This document shows positions 1 to 8,056 of a stretch of 40,541 nt of DNA, in pieces; position 1 is the first letter of the stretch, and each line of letters begins with the position of its first letter. The position numbers and the translations under genes are program-made. Origin of the DNA: Hyphomicrobiales bacterium (GTDB lineage Bacteria > Pseudomonadota > Alphaproteobacteria > Rhizobiales > Beijerinckiaceae). The stretch spans positions 1-40,541 of the forward strand of contig JAPLOU010000059.1 of NCBI GenBank assembly GCA_026400535.1. The letters run 5' to 3'. The notes below the pieces were generated by a model. The model was not told where the DNA came from, ran no database searches, and worked only from the letters and a program-made list of their open reading frames with translations.

Positions 1-197
1 TCTGCCTGGAAGATGGCAAGAAGTTCAAATCTCTGAAGCGACACCTGCGCACCGCTTACAACATGTCCCCGGAGCAGTACCGCGAGAAGTGGGGTCTTCC
101 GCAGGATTATCCGATGGTTGCTCCCAACTACGCTGAGGCGCGTTCAAAGCTCGCAAAGCAGATGGGCCTCGGCCAGAAGCGCAAACGCGGTCGTTGA
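1..197 (+). CDS. MucR/Ros-family zinc-finger transcriptional regulator, C-terminal part
   Basis: The reading frame enters at base 3 and ends at TGA 195-197, giving about 64 residues of a gene whose start lies outside the window. The visible part has a Cys at its first residue, then the stretch [20 protein letters not shown] and the motif [20 protein letters not shown], followed by a basic tail ending KRKRGR. This is the characteristic C-terminal half of MucR/Ros proteins: the end of the C2H2-like zinc finger (the second His of the finger is in KRHLRTAY) plus the conserved downstream helix region. Family members are DNA-binding regulators of exopolysaccharide, motility and cell-cycle genes in Alphaproteobacteria. 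Several paralogues are usual per genome, so no specific symbol is assigned. A strong terminator follows 30 bases after the stop. Confidence 0.93.
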   Translation, partial: CLEDGKKFKSLKRHLRTAYNMSPEQYREKWGLPQDYPMVAPNYAEARSKLAKQMGLGQKRKRGR

Positions 198-226
198 GTC
201 CCGATCGCGGACACCGCATGCTTGGA

Positions 227-255
227 ACGGCCCGAATCAGTCGGGCCGTTTTTTT
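227..255 (+). terminator. Intrinsic terminator after the MucR-like gene
   Basis: A perfect 9-bp stem (ACGGCCCGA at 227-235 with TCGGGCCGT at 241-249) encloses a 5-base loop and runs straight into a tract of seven T residues. It lies 30 bases downstream of the MucR-family stop codon and insulates the EthD operon from read-through. Confidence 0.93.
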
Positions 256-345
256 GGCCGCCGCCCGGCGGGTCTTTGGGCCGCACAGCTCGCCAATTCC
301 CGATCCATGAGCGGTCAGAGGCACAAGGCGCTTGCACAATACTCT

Positions 346-361
346 CCTCCTCGAGAGGAGG
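346..361. repeat. Perfect 7-bp inverted repeat upstream of the EthD operon
   Basis: CCTCCTC at 346-352 and GAGGAGG at 355-361 form a perfect inverted repeat with a 2-base spacer, about 93 bases upstream of the EthD start codon. It could be an operator for a dimeric regulator of the EthD/flavoprotein operon or chance in GC-rich DNA. There is no T tract, so it is not a terminator. Confidence 0.4.
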
Positions 362-453
362 CTGACTTTCCACCCGGGCGACCCCGGGGAGCCCGATCAA
401 TAAGTTCATGAAGTCCTTATTCAAGACAGACGATCCGGTCAAAGGAGGTCCGC

Positions 454-813
454 GTGGTCAAGGTCTTCTGGTTGCTCAAGCGGGCCGAAGGGCTTTCCGC
501 GCAGGAGTTTGCCGATTGGTGGCTGAACCGCCATGCGCCCTACATCGTACAGCGTCAGGGGCGGTTCCTCGCGCACTACTCGGTCAACATCCGCACCGAG
601 GATTCCCTGTTGCCGGCGGGAACGGGGCGGGAAACCGATTGGGACGGTGTTGCGGAAGAGGTGTTCCATTCCCTTGAGGACGCACGGCAGGCGCTGAGCC
701 TGCCTTCCGCTCCCGAAGGTCGCGAAGACGTTCTGCGACATGTGAGCCGCTTCGAGCGGATCATCGTGCAGGAGCATGTCTTCGTAGGCCAATCGCGGCG
801 CAAGGCGTCGTGA
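454..813 (+). CDS. EthD-domain protein
   Basis: This is a 119-residue protein starting at GTG 454, chosen because a strong ribosome-binding site (AAAGGAGGT, 441-449) sits five bases upstream. The sequence begins VKVFWLLKRAEGLSAQEFADWW and contains the NRHAPYIV segment. That arrangement, a beta strand, K(R/K)xxGLSxEEFxxxW and then an H-A motif, is typical of the EthD dimeric alpha-beta barrel family. EthD was named from the ethyl tert-butyl ether degradation cluster; the same fold is used by small accessory proteins and some enzymes in aromatic and steroid-like catabolism. The stop codon overlaps the start of the downstream flavoprotein gene, so the two are probably translated together and may act on the same substrate. 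The specific reaction cannot be read from sequence. Confidence 0.82.
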   Translation: MVKVFWLLKRAEGLSAQEFADWWLNRHAPYIVQRQGRFLAHYSVNIRTEDSLLPAGTGRETDWDGVAEEVFHSLEDARQALSLPSAPEGREDVLRHVSRFERIIVQEHVFVGQSRRKAS

Positions 814-2555
814 CGTCGCCGCCGCGATCAGCCATGATCTGTGACGTGCTGGTCGCAGGCAGCGGCGCGGCCGGTCTTGCGACCGCGGTGGCAGCACGTG
901 CGCTGGGGCTCGAGGTCGTGGTTGCGGAAAGTTCTGCCTTCATCGGCGGCACGACCGCCTGGTCGGGGGGTGAACTCTGGGTTCCGGCCAATCGCTGGCA
1001 GAGGCGCAGCGGCCGCGAGGACTCACCGGGCGAGGCAGTGAGATACCTGTTCGCGGCGTCCGAGGGCCATGTTCCGGCCGATGTGCTGCGGGCCTATGTC
1101 GAGGGGGCTGCAGCAGCTGTCGACTTCTTGGTCGACCTTGGTGCGATGCAGGTCGAGCCGATGCTCGATGCGCCGGATTATGAGATGCATCTTGCGGGCG
1201 CCTGTCCGGGTGGCCGCACGCTTCGCACGGTGCCCTTTGACGGCCGCAAACTTGGCCCGGACTTCCAGCGCCTGCGCTCGCCGCTTGCCGCAGGGGTGGT
1301 CCTTGGCGGGCTGTCCATCGCACGCGAGGACCTCGTCCATATCCGGTCCATGACGCGATCCCTGCGGTCGGCCATCCATGCCGGAAGACTGATTGGCGCA
1401 CATGCGCTGCACCGGGCAGGCGGGCTGCATCGCGGTGCCCGCACGACCATGGGCAATGCCATGATTGCGCGCTTTCTGGCTTGGCTGCGCGCGCACTCCG
1501 TACCGATCCTGACCGGGACCCGTCTCGTCCGGATCCAGAAGGAGGGCGAGCGCGTGACGGGTGCTGTCGTGGAGCAGGAGGCCCTGCCCGTGCAGATCCG
1601 CGCGCGCTGGGCAGTGGTCCTGGCCACGGGCGGGTTCTCGCATGATGCCGAACAGCAGCGCGCCCGCTACGGCCATGTCGCGCGCGGTCATCGCCAGCTG
1701 CCCCTGCCGCCGCGCGAGGTGAGGGGAGATGGCCAGCGGCTGGCCCTGGAAGTTGGCGGTGTCTTGCGCAACAGGGCGACGGAGCCTGCGGCCTGGACGG
1801 CTGTGTCGGTGGTTCCCGGCAGCCCCGAGCCGATGCTGGTTCCCCATTTCGGGGATCGGGCCAGGCCCGGCATCATCGCCGTTCTGGCCGACGGCCGGCG
1901 CTTCACCAACGAAGCCAGCGATTACCATGTGTTCTGCAAGGCCCTGATCGACGCCTGCGCCAACCTGGCCGAGACCGAGGCCTGGCTGATCACCGATCAC
2001 GCGGCGCTGCGGCGCTATGGCCTTGGTCGTGTCGGCCCCGCGCCGGCTCTGCTTGGGACGGCGTTGAAGAGCGGCTATCTGATCCGGGGAAGGGACGCGG
2101 CAGAACTGGCCGGGAAGACCGGTATCGAGCCGCAGGGGCTTGCCCGGACGCTGGAGACCTGGAACCGCATGGCGGCCTCGGGGCGTGACGCGGAATTCGA
2201 CAAGGGCGAGAGCGCCTTCGATCGCAGCTCGGGCGATCCGGACCACGGTCCCAACCCCTGCGTGGCCGTCATCGGTCGGGGGCCGCTTTATGCCATCCGC
2301 ATCCAGCCGGGGAACCTGTCAACCTTTGTCGGGCTCGACACCGATCCTGCGGGTCGGGTGCGGGACCGCTTCGGCCATCCCATAGCGGGGCTTTACGCGA
2401 TCGGTGCGGATGCCGAATCCGTCGCGGGCGGGTCTTACCCGGCCGCGGGGATCACACTCGGACCGGCCGTCACCTTCGGTGTTTTGGCCGCCCGCCACAT
2501 CGCCGAAACCCGGAGCGCGGGAGGGAGCCAAAGCGAGAAGAGGAACTCTGCCTAG
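810..2555 (+). CDS. FAD-dependent dehydrogenase of the 3-ketosteroid dehydrogenase / fumarate reductase flavoprotein family
   Basis: The 581-residue protein begins at GTG 810, which overlaps the EthD stop (GTGA). An ATG at 834 would give 573 residues and a protein opening directly into the FAD fold. Near the N terminus is a dinucleotide-binding motif, GSGAAGL (about residues 17-23), followed by AVAARALGLEVVVAES and the GGTTAWSGGELWVPAN loop that closes over FAD in this superfamily. The C terminus carries YAIGADAESVAGGSYPAAGITLGPAVTFG. In 3-ketosteroid delta1-dehydrogenases the equivalent Tyr and the Gly four residues later form part of the active site, and both are present here (YPAAG). The family includes KstD, Delta4-dehydrogenases and related FAD-binding enzymes, so steroid specificity is not proven. 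Coupling to EthD suggests a shared pathway. Confidence 0.85.
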   Translation: MTSPPRSAMICDVLVAGSGAAGLATAVAARALGLEVVVAESSAFIGGTTAWSGGELWVPANRWQRRSGREDSPGEAVRYLFAASEGHVPADVLRAYVEGAAAAVDFLVDLGAMQVEPMLDAPDYEMHLAGACPGGRTLRTVPFDGRKLGPDFQRLRSPLAAGVVLGGLSIAREDLVHIRSMTRSLRSAIHAGRLIGAHALHRAGGLHRGARTTMGNAMIARFLAWLRAHSVPILTGTRLVRIQKEGERVTGAVVEQEALPVQIRARWAVVLATGGFSHDAEQQRARYGHVARGHRQLPLPPREVRGDGQRLALEVGGVLRNRATEPAAWTAVSVVPGSPEPMLVPHFGDRARPGIIAVLADGRRFTNEASDYHVFCKALIDACANLAETEAWLITDHAALRRYGLGRVGPAPALLGTALKSGYLIRGRDAAELAGKTGIEPQGLARTLETWNRMAASGRDAEFDKGESAFDRSSGDPDHGPNPCVAVIGRGPLYAIRIQPGNLSTFVGLDTDPAGRVRDRFGHPIAGLYAIGADAESVAGGSYPAAGITLGPAVTFGVLAARHIAETRSAGGSQSEKRNSA

Positions 2556-2859
2556 CCCGTCCTGTTCATGCGGGCCCTCTTTTGCGTGCCTTGGCATCCG
2601 TTTCCTTGTTTCGGGCGCGCGTTGGCGTTCCGTAGTGTTCACCTCGACATGGACTGGAACTTTGGGTGGCGCGCTGGAGGCATCGGGCCGGGGTTCATCG
2701 GGGGCCTCGCGCCCCATGGGTCAGGAGAGTTCGGCCTTGAGCAAACAGCGGTCGGACCGGCGCTCGGCGCATGACCGCATGGCAATCCGAAGACTTCCGC
2801 CCCGATCTGTCGGTGTGGTTGCCCGAGGGGGCCTAGACACCGGAACGCCTAGGCGCCAT
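2556..2859. other. Intergenic region, no convincing gene
   Basis: This 304-base gap separates the convergent flavoprotein and sufE genes. It contains only short frames without recognisable features, the longest plausible being a 21-codon frame at 2771-2836. It also holds a perfect 10-base palindrome (CGCCTAGGCG, 2846-2855) just before the sufE stop. No hairpin with a T tract is visible for either gene. Confidence 0.5.
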
Positions 2860-3276
2860 TCAGGCGGCCTCCGCCGCGCAGGCGTCACGCCTGATCCGCT
2901 CGACCATGGCGCGGACGCCATTGGAGCGCTGCGGCGTGAGATGCTGCGATAGGCCCAGCCGTTCGAAAACCTTGGCGGCGTCCGTCGCGGCGATGCGGGC
3001 GGGCGTCAGTCCGGAATAGATGGCAAGGGTCAGCCGGACCAGTCCCTTGACGATGTGCGCATCGCTGTCGCCCCTGAAGCGCAGCGTTCCGTCCGGCTCA
3101 GTCCGTGTTTCGATCCAGACCTGGCTGGCGCAGCCGCGCACCTTGTTGTGGTCGTTGCGGGCGCTGTCTGGCAGCGCCTCAAGGTCCCGACCGAGTTCGA
3201 TCAGGTAGCGATAACGCTCATCCCAATCCTCGATCAGGTCGAAATCCGCGATGATCTCTTCGAGTGATGTTGACAT
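2860..3276 (-). CDS. sufE: SufE-family Fe-S cluster assembly sulfur acceptor
   Basis: A 138-residue cytoplasmic protein. I start it at the ATG at 3276 (MSTSLEEIIADFDLIEDWDERYRYL), which matches the usual SufE N terminus; an upstream in-frame ATG at 3318 would add 14 residues unlike the family. The central motif VRGCASQVW contains Cys49, corresponding to the SufE cysteine that accepts persulfide sulfur from the cysteine desulfurase SufS. HIVKGLVRLTLAIYSGLTPA and the C-terminal LTPQRSNGVRAMVERIR are also typical. SufE stimulates SufS and delivers sulfur to the SufBCD scaffold. No other suf gene is nearby, which is common for stand-alone sufE in Hyphomicrobiales. The gene points away from the small membrane protein gene upstream of it. 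Confidence 0.95.
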   Translation of the reverse strand: MSTSLEEIIADFDLIEDWDERYRYLIELGRDLEALPDSARNDHNKVRGCASQVWIETRTEPDGTLRFRGDSDAHIVKGLVRLTLAIYSGLTPARIAATDAAKVFERLGLSQHLTPQRSNGVRAMVERIRRDACAAEAA

Positions 3277-3345
3277 GGCGCAATCGACCGGTTGCGGCGC
3301 GGCCAGGCGCCCTGACATGCCATGTGGACCGGCGCGGGCGCTGAA

Positions 3346-3600
3346 TCAAGGCCGCCGCGGCGCCGCGTCCCGGCCCGTCGCAGCCTCAAGCGCCAGCCGG
3401 GCAAGCGCTTCGCGGGCGGCAGGATCGATGCTCTGCATCGCCTGCACGGCCAGCTGGGGCGCAGCCTGGCCAAACGCGCTGACGGCGCGCGCAGGCGCAT
3501 GCCGCAGGCTCTCGAGACGCGCCTGCGGTTCCTGTTCGTGCACGGGCGACAAGTAGGCGATGGCCCCGATCACCACGGCATTGCGCAAAAAACCGAACAT
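3346..3600 (-). CDS. Small membrane-anchored protein, DUF5330-like
   Basis: An 84-residue product starting at ATG 3600, supported by a GGGAGGGC ribosome-binding site in the preceding bases. It opens with a short hydrophobic segment (MFGFLRNAVVIGAIAYLSPV), followed by an alanine-rich, probably helical and soluble tail. Position beside sufE, size and the single N-terminal membrane segment resemble the DUF5330 proteins often found next to sufE in Hyphomicrobiales. The match is by overall pattern rather than by a diagnostic motif. Function is unknown. The gap to the sufE start is 69 bases and both are on the minus strand, so co-transcription is likely. Confidence 0.6.
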   Translation of the reverse strand: MFGFLRNAVVIGAIAYLSPVHEQEPQARLESLRHAPARAVSAFGQAAPQLAVQAMQSIDPAAREALARLALEAATGRDAAPRRP

Positions 3601-3926
3601 GTTGCCCTCCCGCGATCCGCCCCAGCCAACACGTGGTTTCGTGGCAGCGTCGAAACAGTAGCATGTTCTGATGAAGCCGCTGTGCTGGGATTGCTTGCAA
3701 CTGGACTGTCCGTCTTCAGGGTCTGTTCACCTTGCCGGCAGATCGCAGAGGGTCTCCAGCAACGTGCCAAGGACATCTCAAGGTACTGATAAAAAAGGCA
3801 GAAAGTCCCATGATCCACGAAATGTGGGTTGTCTTGGACGGTTGGCCTTAGGTTTCGCTTAAAGTCCCGCGACCACAATCGCATCTCAACAAAGCGAGCG
3901 TCCTGTCAGGGCGCAGCGGGAGTAGG
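3601..3926. other. Divergent intergenic region upstream of the histidine kinase gene
   Basis: These 326 bases separate two divergent genes and should hold promoters for both. The stretch around 3780-3870 is less GC-rich than its surroundings. I see no clear -35/-10 pair, no CtrA-type TTAA-N7-TTAA site, no hairpin with a T tract and no credible small gene. Confidence 0.45.
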
Positions 3927-5732
3927 GTGTTGCGGTCAGCATCAGTCATCGAAGCCTTGCGCGGAGTGCTTGATCGGCTGGTCCATGTCGATGCCCGGCG
4001 TGATCGGCGTCTGGCCGACGAGCACGCGCGCTTCATCGGAGCCCGGATTATCTGCTTTGGCCTCGCTTGCTCCGTTCTGCCTCTTTATCTGGCCTACCGG
4101 GATGGGTTTTCCGGGCTCGACCTGACCATGCTTGGGTCTGTCCTGCTCTTGCTGGTGCCGGCGGTGTTTGTCGCGCGCACCGGCGATATTGGGCTTGCCC
4201 ACGACCTGTCCTCGCTTCTGATGTCGGGTTCGATCGTCGCGCTGGCGCTGCAGACCGGCGGGCTGCACTCGCCGGTCCTGTCGCTGTTCGCCATCGTCAT
4301 TCTCGATTCGGCCTTCTGCGGCTCGCGTCAGTCCTTGCGCGTTGCTGTTCTTGCCGGCGTGCTCGGCCTTGCGATGGTCATGCTGTCACCTGTGCTGGAG
4401 GGGGCATCAGCGATAACGGGCCGGCATGTGGCGATCGCGCACTGTGCCTATGCCAGCGCCATCGGCCTGATCTTCATGGGCCGCCGCGAGCGGCAGGCGA
4501 GGTCGCAGATCAGATCGCAGGCCCGGGCCAAGACCGTGCTCGACACGGTTGGCGATGTTGTCCTGTGGCGCGAGGCGGGGGGCGAAATCTCGTTTGCCAA
4601 TGCCGCAGCCCATCAGCAGATCGGTATAGACCAGCGACTGTTCAGCGAGGCGCTTCTGCTGGAGCGTATCAATGTGGGCGATCGCCCGGCCTTCCTGAAG
4701 GCGCTGTCCGATGCCACCCACGGCGCGGGCCATGGCAGCGCCGTGATTCGCCTTGCCGTCGATACAGAGGCTTTGCGGCGTGTGCGGATGTTCGAGGCAT
4801 CGGCGCGCCTTGTCGGGTCCGCCGATGGCGAGCCCGCCGTCGTCATCGTGTTGCGCGACGTCACGGAGCGCTACGCGGCTGACGAACAGCGCGAGACGGC
4901 CCGGCTTGAGGCGGAGCGCATTGCCAGCAGCAAGAGCCAGTTCCTGGCGACCATGAGCCACGAACTGCGGACCCCTCTCAATGCCATCATCGGCTTCTCC
5001 GAATTGCTGATCCAACCGGGGCCCGTGCCTCTCAACGATCCGCGCCGCGACGAGTATGCGCGCATCATCAACGGATCGGGGGAACATCTGCTGGAGGTGG
5101 TGAACGCGATCCTCGACATGTCGAAGATCGAGAGTGGCATGATGACGGTCGAACAGGACCTGGTCGACCTGCGCGCCGTGGTCGCATCGAGTTGCGACCT
5201 GCTGGCCGTCCGCGCCGCCGAGAGGTCGATTTCGCTTCAGCGAAGCCTCGCGCCGGAACTGCCGGAGATCATCGCCGACCGGCGCGCGCTCAAGCAGATC
5301 GTGCTGAACCTGATGTCCAACGCCGTGAAGTTCACCCCGGCGGACGGCGAGGTCACCGTCACGGCCGTGCGTGACCGGGATCATGTCGAGATTGCGGTGG
5401 TCGATACCGGCTGCGGCATTGCCGAGGCTGACCTTCTCCAGCTCGGCGCGCCCTTCTTCCAGGCGCGGCAGTCCTATGATCGCCAGCATGAGGGGACGGG
5501 CCTTGGGCTGTCGGTCGTGCGCGGCCTTCTGGGCCTGATGGGCGGGAGCATGTTGATCGAGAGCGCGCCCGGCAACGGTACACGGGTGAGCTTCCGGCTG
5601 CCGATCGACGGCGTGCCCGAGAAAACCTCGACCGAGCCGGTAAAGATCGAAACACGGATGAGCGCGCGCCGCTCGGCCCTGGCCGAAACAGCCTTCATGC
5701 CTGCACAATCCTCCATTCGCCTGACCGCCTGA
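3927..5732 (+). CDS. Membrane sensor histidine kinase, DivJ/PleC type
   Basis: A 601-residue protein starting at GTG 3927, with GGGAG just upstream. Residues about 30-190 form roughly six hydrophobic segments. They are followed by a PAS-like region (about 205-320, FANAAAHQQIGIDQRLF onward), then a dimerisation/phosphotransfer helix with SQFLATMSHELRTPLNAIIGFSELL, in which His345 is the predicted phosphorylation site. The ATPase domain has the N box LNLMSNAVKF (Asn465), the G1 box VDTGCGIAEADL and the G2 box GTGLGLSVV. The catalytic core closely resembles DivJ, PleC and PdhS-type kinases that act on DivK/PleD in Alphaproteobacteria. No response regulator is adjacent, as is usual for those kinases. 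The downstream genes (peptidoglycan-binding protein, DUF1491) lie in the same direction and may form an operon. The signal and cognate regulator are unknown. Confidence 0.88.
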   Translation: MLRSASVIEALRGVLDRLVHVDARRDRRLADEHARFIGARIICFGLACSVLPLYLAYRDGFSGLDLTMLGSVLLLLVPAVFVARTGDIGLAHDLSSLLMSGSIVALALQTGGLHSPVLSLFAIVILDSAFCGSRQSLRVAVLAGVLGLAMVMLSPVLEGASAITGRHVAIAHCAYASAIGLIFMGRRERQARSQIRSQARAKTVLDTVGDVVLWREAGGEISFANAAAHQQIGIDQRLFSEALLLERINVGDRPAFLKALSDATHGAGHGSAVIRLAVDTEALRRVRMFEASARLVGSADGEPAVVIVLRDVTERYAADEQRETARLEAERIASSKSQFLATMSHELRTPLNAIIGFSELLIQPGPVPLNDPRRDEYARIINGSGEHLLEVVNAILDMSKIESGMMTVEQDLVDLRAVVASSCDLLAVRAAERSISLQRSLAPELPEIIADRRALKQIVLNLMSNAVKFTPADGEVTVTAVRDRDHVEIAVVDTGCGIAEADLLQLGAPFFQARQSYDRQHEGTGLGLSVVRGLLGLMGGSMLIESAPGNGTRVSFRLPIDGVPEKTSTEPVKIETRMSARRSALAETAFMPAQSSIRLTA

Positions 5733-5768
5733 TGGTCGAATTCCCTGCCGAAGCGAAATGACCAAGCC

Positions 5769-6443
5769 ATGTCGATGACCATGTCTGCCCGCGCCCATCA
5801 TTCCGATCATGTCTCCCGACGCCTGTCATCGGGCGCGACGCCCTGGGGCTGGTTTGCGCGCCGGCTGCGCCACCGGCCCGGCTCCACCCTTGCGCATACG
5901 GCCTTCGGACTGGTTGCGCTGGCCGTGGTCATCAATGCCATCGCTTTTCAGCGCGTGCCCGATGCGCGTTCCTTCCTGGCCGAGCAGGCCGCAGGTCAGG
6001 CCCGTGCCACCGCGGTCCCGATGCCGCCGCAGCGGCCTGCCGAACTCGCCGTTCCCGCCCTGCAACGCAGCCAGCCGGTGCCGAACCAGACCGCCCAGGC
6101 GCCGGCCACCACATCGGCAGCCCGCATCCAGCCCGCCCGCGAGGCCCCGTCGCGCGATCCGATCGGCGATCTGATCCGCACGGGCCAAGTTGTCGACGCG
6201 CCCAGGCCCCCCGCCGGCCTGATCGAGCGGGCGGCGTCGACAGAGACACGCCCGGTGCTGGCCGCGCAGCGCGCGCTCAACCGTGTCGGCGCCGGGCCCG
6301 TCAAGGCCGATGGCGTTTTTGGTGAGGAAACCCGCACCGCCATCGAGCGCTTCGAGCGCGAGCGCCGTCTGCCGGTCACGCGTGATCTCGGCGCCCGAAC
6401 CTTGCGCGAGCTTGCATCGGTGTCCGGCATGCGCATGGAGTGA
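5769..6443 (+). CDS. Membrane-anchored peptidoglycan-binding-domain protein
   Basis: A 224-residue protein with a basic cytoplasmic N terminus, one membrane segment (about residues 40-62, LAHTAFGLVALAVVINAIAF) and a long Pro/Ala-rich linker (about 80-150). The C-terminal domain of about 60 residues (RPVLAAQRALNRVGAGPVKADGVFGEETRTAIERFERERRL) has the repeat pattern and the DGxFGxxTRxAIxxFQ-like core of the PG_binding_1 fold. It probably sits in the inner membrane with the C-terminal domain in the periplasm, touching peptidoglycan. It starts 36 bases after the histidine kinase stop, consistent with an operon that links envelope status to the kinase; that link is inference. A second ATG four codons in (5781) is an alternative start. 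Confidence 0.8.
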   Translation: MSMTMSARAHHSDHVSRRLSSGATPWGWFARRLRHRPGSTLAHTAFGLVALAVVINAIAFQRVPDARSFLAEQAAGQARATAVPMPPQRPAELAVPALQRSQPVPNQTAQAPATTSAARIQPAREAPSRDPIGDLIRTGQVVDAPRPPAGLIERAASTETRPVLAAQRALNRVGAGPVKADGVFGEETRTAIERFERERRLPVTRDLGARTLRELASVSGMRME

Positions 6444-6508
6444 CGCGGGGAGGCCGGGCCATGGTATGATGCGCGCCAGGCGAGCGCCTGCGGCGACTGA
6501 GGCAAGGG

Positions 6509-6865
6509 GTGATCGTGGCGCGGCTCCGCAGCGACTTCTGGGTTTCGGCCTATCTGCGCCAGCGCTCGGTTGCCGGTGTGGTCGCGGTTCTGCGCCGGCG
6601 CGGCGCCGCCGAAGCCGGCGCGATCGTCATCAAGGTTGATATGCTGGACGGCCAGGTGCGCCTGTTCGGTCCTGCGCCGCCTTCCTTCGATCGCCCGGAA
6701 GCTGATGGCGGCCCTGTCGAGCGCCGTTTCGAGGAGCTCATGGTAGCGGACCCCGCAGCGGTCGAGGACCGGCTCGTGCGGGAATTGCGGTTTGACCCCG
6801 ACCTGTGGATCATCGAGGTCGAGGACCGTTCGGGCAGCCTTGGGCTGCCGCACACCCCGACCTAG
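6509..6865 (+). CDS. DUF1491 family protein
   Basis: A small cytoplasmic protein, 118 residues from GTG 6509. A second GTG at 6515 (MARLRSDFWVSAYLRQ) lies five bases after AAGGGG and may be the true start, since family members begin with a short run before RLRSxFWVSAYLR. The core shows the DUF1491 pattern: RLRS-FWVSAYLRQ, AEAGAIVIKVD, and a C-terminal half ending FDPDLWIIEVEDRSG. No enzymatic motif is visible and the function is unknown. In this window it follows the histidine kinase and the peptidoglycan-binding protein. Its stop codon overlaps the stop of the convergent DUF2336 gene by four bases (CTAG). Confidence 0.85.
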   Translation: MIVARLRSDFWVSAYLRQRSVAGVVAVLRRRGAAEAGAIVIKVDMLDGQVRLFGPAPPSFDRPEADGGPVERRFEELMVADPAAVEDRLVRELRFDPDLWIIEVEDRSGSLGLPHTPT

Positions 6866-8001
6866 CGGGCACCACGCAGTTTCTCGATGTTGCGGACCGC
6901 CGGTGGGCGCCGGCCAGAGGCTGCCGGCGAAGGTCTCGCGGGCGTGCCGCCAGCCATCATGGCGGGAAGGTGAACCGGGCGGTCGGCGCTGTCGGCAGCC
7001 TGTCCGTCCCGCGGCAGCAACGTCGCCAGCAGCATCGTCGCGGCCTGTCGGCTGATCGAGCGGACAAGGTCGACGACCTGTCCGAGCCGCGCGCTGTCAA
7101 GCGCCACCGGGTCGCCCGTCCTGAGCAGCATCCGGATCGCATCCTGCGGCGTGCTGCCGACCGCCATCAGGGCGAGCGCCGTGACTTCGCGTGAGGTGTC
7201 TGCCATGGCGGCAGCGACAAAGCGCTCGCTTTGCCTGAGGAGGGGACGAAGCCCGTCGACAAGGGCAGCGAGGCCATGCAGCGAGAGCTCCAGCAACATG
7301 TCGGGCTCTGGCGGGGCCGCCTCCCTCGTCCCGCCCCGCATGCCACGGTCGATCAGACGCTGATCGAGCAGATCGCGCATGCGGGCCTTTTGTAGCTGGT
7401 CGGCAAGGAGGTAGAGCGGCAATAGAGCGATCGGGTCGAGGTCGGTCCGGCACAGGAGAAGGCGCGCCAGCTCCGCATCCGTCATCGCCGTGGCAATCAG
7501 GCTGGCCGCGGTGTGGCGCGAAAGGCGGACTGCATGATTGGCCGCCAGCGCCCTGGCTATGGTCGCCTCCCCCCGCTCCAGAAGCCGTGATTGCAGTTCG
7601 TCGGAGAGATCCGGGCGGCTGGCAAGGCTGGCCGCGAGCCGAGGGTTGGGATTCCCGATGGCGTCGGCCTCGACCGCTTCAGGCAAGGCCGTCGCCCCTG
7701 CAATGATCAGTTCGGCTACACCGCCGCCGCGCGCCTCAAGCGCTGCGAGAACCTGAGGTGGCGTGTGGGGGAAGGGCGCCAGCCGCGCCGCCAGTTGGCG
7801 TGCCGTGCTCTCGCTCGCAACCGGCAACAGCATCAGCGCGAGGGTGGCAAACAGGGTTTTCTCGGCAGCGCTGGGCACCGCATCCTGGACGAACAGCGCG
7901 CATTGCACCGTGAGCGTCGCGTCCGCGAGGCCGGCCTCTCCGGAGCGGGCCATGCGGGCCAGATCTTCAAATGCCGTAGCTGTATGCGACACGCGGAACA
8001 C
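6862..8001 (-). CDS. DUF2336 family helical-repeat protein
   Basis: A 379-residue, alanine- and leucine-rich, predicted all-helical cytoplasmic protein. It shows the repeating short-helix pattern of DUF2336 (for example LLCRTDLDPIALLPLYLLADQLQKARMRDLLDQRL and repeated A-x-N/R-P-R-L-A-type segments such as NPNPRLAASLASRPDLSDELQSRLLER). These HEAT-like stretches suggest protein binding rather than catalysis; the function of the family is not established. It is convergent with DUF1491 and its stop is shared in a CTAG overlap. The upstream region (8002-8151) is divergent with a small gene and contains a CtrA-like site. Confidence 0.82.
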   Translation of the reverse strand: MFRVSHTATAFEDLARMARSGEAGLADATLTVQCALFVQDAVPSAAEKTLFATLALMLLPVASESTARQLAARLAPFPHTPPQVLAALEARGGGVAELIIAGATALPEAVEADAIGNPNPRLAASLASRPDLSDELQSRLLERGEATIARALAANHAVRLSRHTAASLIATAMTDAELARLLLCRTDLDPIALLPLYLLADQLQKARMRDLLDQRLIDRGMRGGTREAAPPEPDMLLELSLHGLAALVDGLRPLLRQSERFVAAAMADTSREVTALALMAVGSTPQDAIRMLLRTGDPVALDSARLGQVVDLVRSISRQAATMLLATLLPRDGQAADSADRPVHLPAMMAGGTPARPSPAASGRRPPAVRNIEKLRGAR

Positions 8002-8056
8002 TTTTCAACGCAAAACGCGAACGGATAGTTGATAATCCGATCGTAACGGCAAACCG

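Noticed and set aside
1023..2246. Long antisense frame within the ketosteroid-dehydrogenase-like gene
   Set aside because: The sense strand encodes a complete flavoprotein with clear motifs, and the antisense product is Arg/Gly/Pro rich without domain features.
2771..2836. A 21-codon frame (ATG to TAG) between the flavoprotein and sufE
   Set aside because: No ribosome-binding site, no recognisable motif and very short; consistent with chance in GC-rich DNA.
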